DNA of 64,000 bases, taken from Acanthaster planci. Its lineage: Eukaryota; Echinodermata; Asteroidea; Valvatida; Acanthasteridae. Positions 1-64,000 of this stretch are shown here, one piece after another. The stretch's first letter is position 1, and each line of letters opens with the position of its first letter. The stretch covers positions 402,167-466,166 of the forward strand of contig NW_019091377.1 in NCBI RefSeq assembly GCF_001949145.1. Reading direction: 5' to 3'. The notes beneath the pieces were generated by a model that saw only the letters and a list, made by a program, of their open reading frames with translations, was not told the origin of the DNA and did no database searches. The position numbers were made by a program, and so were the translations under genes.

Positions 1-56943
<56,943 letters not shown>

Positions 56944-57839
56944 TCTGTGGTCTTCTCCTTTGAGACAGTACCGACTCCGCTGCGGCTGCTGATGGTGTCG
57001 AAGATGACAGTGACGGGAGAGTCTGACCAAAAGGGGAGGGGCATGAAGATGAAGAAATTGGAGTCAAAAATGCACTTGCGACGACTGGTTCAGGTGATAA
57101 TAAGCCCCTCACAAATTTTTATTTATGTAACCCGACGGCGTTCACGGTTTCTCGACGACACGGCTGAGCAGATGTCAAAGAGTGGTTGTGTGACCAAACA
57201 AGTAGATCGATGATGACAAGTCTTCTGCGGCTTGGTCAGCTGCGAAGATACCAAGACTGATATGGAGTCCACCTTGTATAGTTAGGTCCTAGTTGGTTGG
57301 TTGGATTGCATGTGTGTATCCTAGTGATGCGGCACGCTGGATACCTCGAGTATGTGTCACCAGCCCTGATGCAGCAGTGAGACTGGCCCGTGACGGGCTG
57401 GACACCTGTTATTATCTCAACCGTAAGCCGCGCTCTCACTTTCAACTGGTGGTTGGGCCGGTGTAAGGTAATAGTGTGGTTGACGCCTCGCTGGAAGTGT
57501 GTGACAAACCGTGCCTCCACCCCTGCCGGCCGGCAGCCTTGTCTATCCGACTGTACAACAGATAATGATAGCTAGCCTGATCTAGTCAGGTCAGAGTCCC
57601 CGCCGAAGAACGGTCGGAATCTTTAAGAATTACAACAATTCTCTTGTTCCCTCTGTTAGTCCCCGAAACTGCTATCGGTTTCCACCTGTTATCCTCCTGC
57701 ACCGTGGACGCGTTGTGATCGCTTTGCCTCACACGCTCCGTTCGTCATTAATTAATCCAACCAGACTGATATCTGAGTAGGTCTTGCTCCGTCTAGTAAA
57801 TACCAGTAACTGTGACGAGGAGAGGACGGGAACCTTACC

Positions 57840-58180
57840 AAATCAAAGTCCACCCCTTCCTCCCGGTGCTTTCGTCAGATATTTTATACCCCAGTTTTTT
57901 TAAGGCTGAGCTGCGTAGTCCACTGTCCTCTCTATACCACCACTGCCAACATCACTAACCGCTCCATGATGCGGGCTTGCTCCCTCGTGCATCCAGAAAG
58001 AAAAAAGGACACAGTGCAGTTGCGCGGTGCTACTCTCGCCTCGTCTCATTTTGCGCAGCCAGTGGGATGACGTCACTGCCGCGCTGAATCACCCTGGACC
58101 GCAGCCTGCAGAGTAGGTCCTTCCTCACCACTTTTTTAATGAATTATTCATCACTGCCACGCGGGGGCCAATTGGTTCTG
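57840..58180 (-). promoter_or_regulatory. Candidate LMX1 promoter (TATA, CRE, CCAAT)
   Basis: On the minus strand, about 940 bases upstream of the start codon, GGGGTATAAAATATC carries a good TATA box (TATAAAA at 57882-57888). Upstream of it in gene direction lie a perfect CRE, TGACGTCA (58068-58075), and a CCAATTGG word (58168-58175). Order and spacing fit a polymerase II core promoter with transcription starting near 57855. The 5' UTR would then be about 0.9 kb, or spliced to the possible acceptor at 57022. No transcript evidence is available, so the assignment is tentative. Confidence 0.4.
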
Positions 58181-59339
58181 TACGCATGACAGTTACTGTG
58201 ACGTGTTCTGATGCCCAAAAGCATCAGTTCCCGATTTTCGGTCGTGGCGACAGTGGAGTGGGAAGAAAAATAAATCCTCTCCCTCCACGATTTCCGATAA
58301 AAAGCAAGATAGTATTGCGCATGTCACTAGTCTATCTTTCCCTTGTAAACGCCAAGTGTGCAAAGACTAATTTTCTATATACCAGTGACGCACGAACACT
58401 ATTTGGGTAATCGGACCAAAACCGTCTGCGCCGCGATATTGCACCGACCGGGAACAAGGGAGAGAATTTTGTCGATGTACCGCGAATCACGCAGAGTCGG
58501 CTACCGTAACACCTGCATTTGCTTTTCTTTCTGTTGACATGTTTGCGGAATGCTTCGTATTAGGCTCTGCTTCTGTAGATGTTTTTCTTAACCCGGTTCG
58601 GAAGTTACTCTCGTACAGAGGCCTTGGCAGGAAACGGTTTACACACACCTTGAACAATAGGCGAAGATTCACAGCTGTGGGATGTCGATTTTGTATTGAC
58701 CTTTTCTGTCTGTGAGAGACGAGCAGCACACTGTACTCTTTGCATTTACTGTAATCATAATGAGTTGTAATCGCAAGTTAAAAAATCATTCCAATAGGAA
58801 GCCAATATAAAACAACAGCAGTAAAAAAAGTTATTTTCTCGTCTTTTGTTATTGACTTACAATGCGTCAGTGATGTGTACGCCGGTGTGGGTCAGTTTTT
58901 CTCTTTCGATATTGGAGTTATAGGTTCGATTTTGTCATGGGTTGCGCCATGACAAGGGTCCTCTGTGAGAAATCACCTCCCTAACCTAAAAGTGGCATTT
59001 TTCGTGTAACCTTCTTTCTACTTCGACTGTTAATGTTAACCTCGCTTCTCCAGAATTCTTTGGAACAACTTGAAGGTCTCTATTTTGCAGGATCCAGGAA
59101 GGTTTCTACTGCATGCCGAAAGAGTTTGGAGCAAGTGTAGTGAATTAATTTACTTTTAATTGGCGTCATCTCTCATCGAAACAAACATACATCGTCTATA
59201 CATGAATTAAAATGCATCGCACGTAAACGTTGACAACAATCTCTTTACGATGTATCCAAACAAACACCGGTTACACTGCAAACAGCCCCCCTCCCCTAGA
59301 AAAAAAAGTACAGCCAAAGTAGCTGTTTTACTGCTGAGG

Positions 59340-59610
59340 CCCCTGTGCCAAGCTCGCTAGACCACTGTCCGCGAACCGTGCAGCAGCCGCGGTTTGCGGA
59401 CGCGTACACCCCCTTCTTTGTCTCTCGGCGGCCTGGGGCACCACTGCCTAGCGCGCGGCGTCTATTGTCCGGCGTGGCAGCTGCTTCGCTGCGGGCAGGA
59501 CGGGCCCCAAACGGCGGGGAGAAGTTGAAGCTTGGCCGGGTGTGGAGCCGGGAGGGGCCTCGCAATACGTCCGCCGGGGCAAGGGCTACTCTCGTTTCAG
59601 AAAAAAAGGG
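59340..59610. other. GC-rich, CpG-containing patch upstream of LMX1
   Basis: A patch of high G+C with many CpG, about 2.4-2.7 kb upstream of the start codon. Long overlapping frames on both strands here have no domain and are likely chance. It could be a distal promoter or a noncoding first exon. Confidence 0.35.
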
Positions 59611-61455
59611 GGGACCCGCATTTGGCAATCGATACCTCTGCATTGCAGACTGATCAACTGGCTTCATTGCAGTTTACTCTCGAGTTTGAGGAAAAGGGGG
59701 TTAGTTAACAAATTTAGGGCACTGATCACCTAACCTCAGTTAACGTTGCTGGTATTGGTGAGATTGTAAAATCAAAATCTGACTATGTGCTTTGCCCTCG
59801 GCATTGAGATTCATCTCCTTCCAACTTCTGTTGATCTTCGTCAAGGCTTAATGTGACGTAAGTATGGCTGACTGGGAAATGACTCGCACAGGGGCCGACA
59901 CAGCAAGGCCGGCTGCTTCAGTCACGAAAGTCTGTGATAAACGTTTGATATACTCATTATGTGGAAATGGATTGATGATCTTCAATTCACATCCCATAAT
60001 CCTCGGATGGTGTCGATGCTGTATGCCCGAGTCTTCAAGAGTCTGCCTAGACGCACCGACTCCTTCTCTTTTCTATATTCTACCAGAAGTTTGACTGCGT
60101 CCAGATACCGGAACGCGCGAGACCGGCACGGCGGTCCAAGCTACAGCCTCACCGCGGTACACGCCCTCTCCAACCACCCTACTCGATACACTCCACTTCA
60201 AACACTGGAGGGGAAAAAGTGCACGCCCAAGCAAGAGGAGAAAATATCTCCCCCCGATTTTGTGTCAATTGTCTTTCCCTCCCCTCTGCACGGCCCCTTG
60301 GACAACAATTCACCCGTCTCCACACGGGCCCAGTAACCGGCACGAGTTATACACTGCAATGGTAAACAAATCCCGGGCGAAGTGAGGTGCTGGAACGGGA
60401 GCCACGTGGCCCGTTTGGGGGAATGGCAAGGGGGAGACAAGTGTTTGTTGGCACAGGTGCCCCTTTGACGGTTGCCAGGACAACCTTAAGTCACGTGGTA
60501 CGCCGAAACGTCAGATAGGAAATAATGAAGGGGCTCGGCCGGCGCAGGCTCTGGTTTGATCGTAATCACTTGTCAAGCGCATTTGTTTGTGTCATTTATT
60601 TGTAGTATTGTTAAGAGTTGCTGGAAGACTCGGCATTTTTCTCAGTGTGCTTTACAGATTCACCACTTCGGAAAACGGAAGATGAAACCGCAGATATTAA
60701 ATGAGATGGTATAGAATCTCCACGATCAAGACAGTTTTCGTTGACGTTTTCTGGGGTTTCCCTTATTCGATTGCCTCAGCTGAAGACGAACTTTGACATG
60801 GACGTCTTTACCCTGGTTCTGTGGCTTGTCATTGAACAAAAAGTAACAAAATTGAACAGCTAGCAGCAGCTGATCGTTGCTATCACTGCTATTTTGCTTG
60901 CCTCCTCTGACAACTAGACTGGTACCAGATCTTTCCTTTCAGAATGCATTTAAAAAAGTTGAGGGGATCTGCATATTTTGATGTGATTTCGAGTAGTAAC
61001 TACCAGTGTTCTTAATGGGGCACGAGCCCAGAATCGGCCTGTACACATTTTCAGCCGGCTCAGCCTGTGCAATCGATCGCCAGGAATCGATATGTTGTCG
61101 ACCATCTCTCCTTCTCTTTCCTGTTCTTTCTTCCTATCCCTATATCCCTCCGTCCCAGCACCGTCTAAACATGAGCCTGCAATCGTTATGGTTTCGCATT
61201 GATCTGCTGGGGGGGTCCATCTACCGGGGCTGGTATAACATCTCTCGCCCACCGAGTCCCAGTATAGCCCGGTAGATCATATCGGTATACAATGCCACTC
61301 TCTCTGTAGTCTTTTTTTCCCAGCGAGATGAAGACATGGTTTTATTATACACGTATTTGTATTGATTGGTTCCAGCGCTGGCGATGATATATTCAATAGG
61401 GCATCTCTTGAACCGCTATATTAGGCTGTCGCTCATGACTGTGGGACGAAATCAC

Positions 61456-61676
61456 TATGGGGCGTTGAAAACCCGCTCAGAAGAAGATTTGGACGCATAA
61501 AGGCCAGTTCGTACTTAGCTTGGAAGCAAATACGAACGCTAATTTGTGACGTCAGATCAAAGGTTCGCTTTGCGAATTCGTAAAAGTTGAACGCAGCTAA
61601 AATTTCGCTGGAAATTTTTCGTGACTTCAAATTCGTCTCGCTTTCGCATTCGCCCGCAGTGTGTGAAACGCCCATA
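61456..61676. mobile_element. MITE-like element with TATGGG/CCCATA ends
   Basis: The left end TATGGGGCGTT and right end AACGCCCATA are inverted copies, giving a 221-base element with terminal TA, as for TA-target DNA transposons. The interior is rich in GCGAA/TTCGC words and has a TGACGTCA at 61547-61554. There is no transposase reading frame. The superfamily cannot be assigned from the sequence alone. Confidence 0.55.
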
Positions 61677-61779
61677 AGAATTTCTTTATTGAAATGTCAT
61701 CCGTGATCCTGTAATTTACGTCAATAAACATAAAGTGCTTGAAACTATGAAGTCTCTGTGCGCTGGTTTATCATTATAA

Positions 61780-62022
61780 TAAAGCATCTCAGCTCCCGTG
61801 GAGTATACTGGTCAGATGCTGCCATATCAGGTACAAATGGCTGAAGATGATAATCATATCTGCCCTCGCAGGTACCCATTTACTCCTAGATGGAGAGAGG
61901 CACATGGGGATCAAGTGACTTGCCCAAGATCACAACATGCTGCCATCAGCTGGATTCGAACCCCAGACCCTTTGATCAGAAGCTACAAAGACTAAGCACT
62001 AAGCCCTATGCCCCACTCTGGT
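61780..62022 (-). mobile_element. tRNA-derived CORE-type SINE
   Basis: Read on the minus strand, the element starts with a tRNA-like head with RNA polymerase III boxes. The A-box-like GGGCTTAGTGC is the complement of 61996-62006 and the B box GGGTTCGAATCC is the complement of 61952-61963, 32 bases apart. A segment with TGTGATCTTGGGCAAGTCAC follows, then TGTGCCTC and GTAAATGGGTACC (down to about 61868). That order and text match the conserved core of CORE-SINEs such as mammalian MIR. The tail region near 61780 is AT-rich. The reading frames here are not genes. Confidence 0.8.
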
Positions 62023-62187
62023 GTTGTGATGCTCGTTTTGAATGGATGATTAATTTGCTCAGTACTGGGCAACTTTCATGACTTCACCATCACAAGGCTT
62101 AGGACTAGGCGAATTTAACCTCTAATACTGCGGTTTTGATGAACGTGGGTTTGCTGTGACAAAGCGTAATAAAAACGTGTATAGGCG

Positions 62188-62567
62188 CCTCGAGCTGGAC
62201 CAAAAGAGGGAGCATTTCTCTTAGCGACGGAGGCTCCTTTGGTCGGAACTTAACTTCTCTGGTTCATGAACGACTATGGCGTTACAGTCGCATCGCTACC
62301 AACAAAATGAACACTCCCGTCCAATCCCCTCGAGCAGATGCACCCCCTCATCGGTTGAAAAGAGACATATTGGTGGGGAGTGTTCATTTTGTATGTAACA
62401 GCGCGATCATATCTACGTGTGCATTTCATAGATGTTCGTGAACTAGCGAAGTTCAGTTCCAACCAATGGAGCCTCTGTTGCTAAGAAAATTGCGCTCTTT
62501 CTTGGTCCAGCTCGAAGCTCATATGGCTCTTTTAAACCAACGAGGGGGTGCTTCTGCTCGAAGCGGA
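62188..62567. repeat. Complex foldback element (three pairs of inverted segments)
   Basis: Segment A (62190 to about 62275) is an inverted copy of A' (about 62440-62514). Segment C (62302-62318, ACAAAATGAACACTCCC) is an inverted copy of C' (about 62375-62392). Segment B (about 62326-62370) is an inverted copy of B' (about 62520-62567). The order is A, C, B, C', A', B', so it is not a simple palindrome but one that seems rearranged or partly duplicated. There is no coding capacity. Confidence 0.75.
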
Positions 62568-64000
62568 TAGGCTGCGTTTTTCTTGGTGTAGGACTTGTAG
62601 ACTTAGTGCACGTGAATCGGCAACCCGCGCTGTCTCATCCCTATCACTCTTGATGGAAATCTCTTTCCCGATGTACAAAATGTGTCTTTAACCGGAGAAT
62701 AATCCCCCATACATCCCGAGGCGTAGCCTACTTGACCAAATTGTTGTCACTGCCGGAACCCCCCCCCCAAAAAAAGTTCGATATCACTATAGGGGGAAAC
62801 AAGAGGATGGGAATCGACAACTGCACGTTTTTGCGCCTCTTCGATCAAGCCTCAAGTAGTCTCTACGAGTCTCGGCTGGGGGGACCTGCACAATCCCCTC
62901 TGTCACTCTTGTAGAACTCGACAACTGTCCCTCTGTCTCCGTAATCTTTCCTCCACGCGGCACCGTGACTGGCTGTCAGCTCCATCGCAAGAGTGGCGGT
63001 GGATTTTTCGGTTTGACCCCCCCACACACACACAAGCGCGCCGCTGATTCAATCAGCGCGCACTCGTCTTGGCAGAAAGCCTATATACAAGCACGAGGAC
63101 AATCCTCTCCATTTCCCTCTCCACCCTGTCAGTCAACCAGCGACCGATTTTTTTTCCCTTGGACACCTTTCGATTGGCTTCAGAGTCTCACTGGTTCCCG
63201 CCCTCCAACCCTACATGATCAGCAACGTTTGTTTTAGATAAAGTCACACTCTGACGATTTCTGTTCAGTCGTAGGTTTTTATCAGAAGAATAACAATTGA
63301 AAATCGATTCTGCAACAGATTCTGGAAAACAGCTTCTGCCATCCTGCCAAAGCGAAATGGAATGTAGAACGAGACGTGTTGCAAAAATAGTCTGGTGCCC
63401 GTGATTTCACAGCATTCCGTGCACTGCGAGGTTGTGACATGAGGGAATCTGCGCAGAATCTACTGCCAGAACGATACCAACAGAAAGATGTTAACATAGG
63501 CCTATTACACGGCGGTTCCTAAAGCAACAGCTGTTTATCGTCACCGAAAAAACGCGAAGTTAACACTTAACCCTTATACTTCATGTAAAACAAGCAAAAC
63601 GTCGATTTATGTGCATCATTGCAAAGTGTATTAAAATCAAGGTTTTAACTCCAAGGGAAAAGGTCGTGAAAGATTGCTAACCAGCTTTTATTCATTAACA
63701 TTCTGATTCAGGTTGGCATTTAAACAGTTTTTTTTTAATATTTCCGATTCTATTGCTTCTCAAATTAAGTGCGCTGCATTTACAATGTAGCATAAAATCA
63801 CGGTCGGATGAGCACGTCTTTGCGATTTCCTGAAGTTCATGTGCACATTCTGCACTTGTTGACGCTTTGCTCTTATAAATGTAGAGTCGGGATATGGATT
63901 CAACCTCTGAGCGGATTGCATTCGTATCCGGATCCATTCCTGCCTTCTGGTAATCTTACCAATTTTTCTGGTATAATTATGGAAAATTGTGTCTCAGGTA

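Larger units (their letters stand above)
56944..64000. other. LMX1 5' UTR and 5' flanking DNA
   Basis: No second gene is recognised. The part nearest the start codon must be 5' UTR or a 5' intron. Further out are the candidate promoter (57840-58180), a perfect 9-bp hairpin (58932-58955), a GC-rich patch (59340-59610), and three adjacent repeats at 61456-62567. From 62568 to 64000 I see only a C10 run (62759-62768), a short CA repeat near 63020 and a T-rich run near 63728. Confidence 0.6.

Noticed and set aside
59296-59667. Overlapping reading frames of about 100-120 codons on both strands
   Set aside because: GC-rich, stop-poor DNA gives long frames in several phases; no domain and no splice-site support.

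Overview
The window is eukaryotic genomic DNA. It holds one recognisable protein-coding gene, on the minus strand: the LIM-homeodomain transcription factor LMX1 (LMX1A/LMX1B family). Seven coding exons can be placed to the base from reading frame, GT/AG splice sites and matching codon phase: 56883-56943, 51377-51563, 2990-3213, 2232-2353, 1724-1801, 497-596 and 1-175. The last exon runs off the left edge, so the C-terminus is missing. Joined, they give 947 coding bases, about 315 residues: a short N-terminus, LIM1, LIM2, the homeodomain, then a basic and a strongly acidic tail. No bacterial genes, operons, rRNA, tRNA or CRISPR arrays are visible.

Layout, in gene direction from right to left. 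Positions 64000 to about 57890 are 5' flank, with a cluster of repeats at 61456-62567 (a MITE-like element, a tRNA-derived CORE-type SINE and a complex foldback element) and a candidate TATA promoter near 57880. The first coding exon is only 20 codons long. Intron 1 (5.3 kb) contains a palindromic MITE-like element. The LIM1 exon is followed by a 48.2-kb intron 2 lying between the LIM1 and LIM2 exons. The other five exons are packed into the last 3.2 kb. Intron 2 shows no convincing second gene. It holds a 64-bp minisatellite, small tandem duplications, GC-rich islands, candidate transcription-factor sites and many C/G homopolymers, and is the most likely place for regulatory DNA of this developmental gene.

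Organism: a non-vertebrate animal. The homeodomain and exon boundaries are those of animal LMX1, but the region after the homeodomain lacks the glutamine-rich stretch of the vertebrate proteins and is acidic instead. Large introns, frequent TACATGTA and TAGGCCTA-type words and CORE-SINE/MITE repeats fit a marine invertebrate. An echinoderm or other invertebrate deuterostome is my best guess, but that is inference, not something the sequence proves.

I did not find a previously undescribed system that I could support. The points most worth following are the giant intron between the two LIM exons, the divergent acidic C-terminus, the foldback element, the strand-biased C/G homopolymers, and two weak candidates for extra coding sequence (a phase-compatible cassette in intron 1 and a signal-peptide-like reading frame in intron 2).
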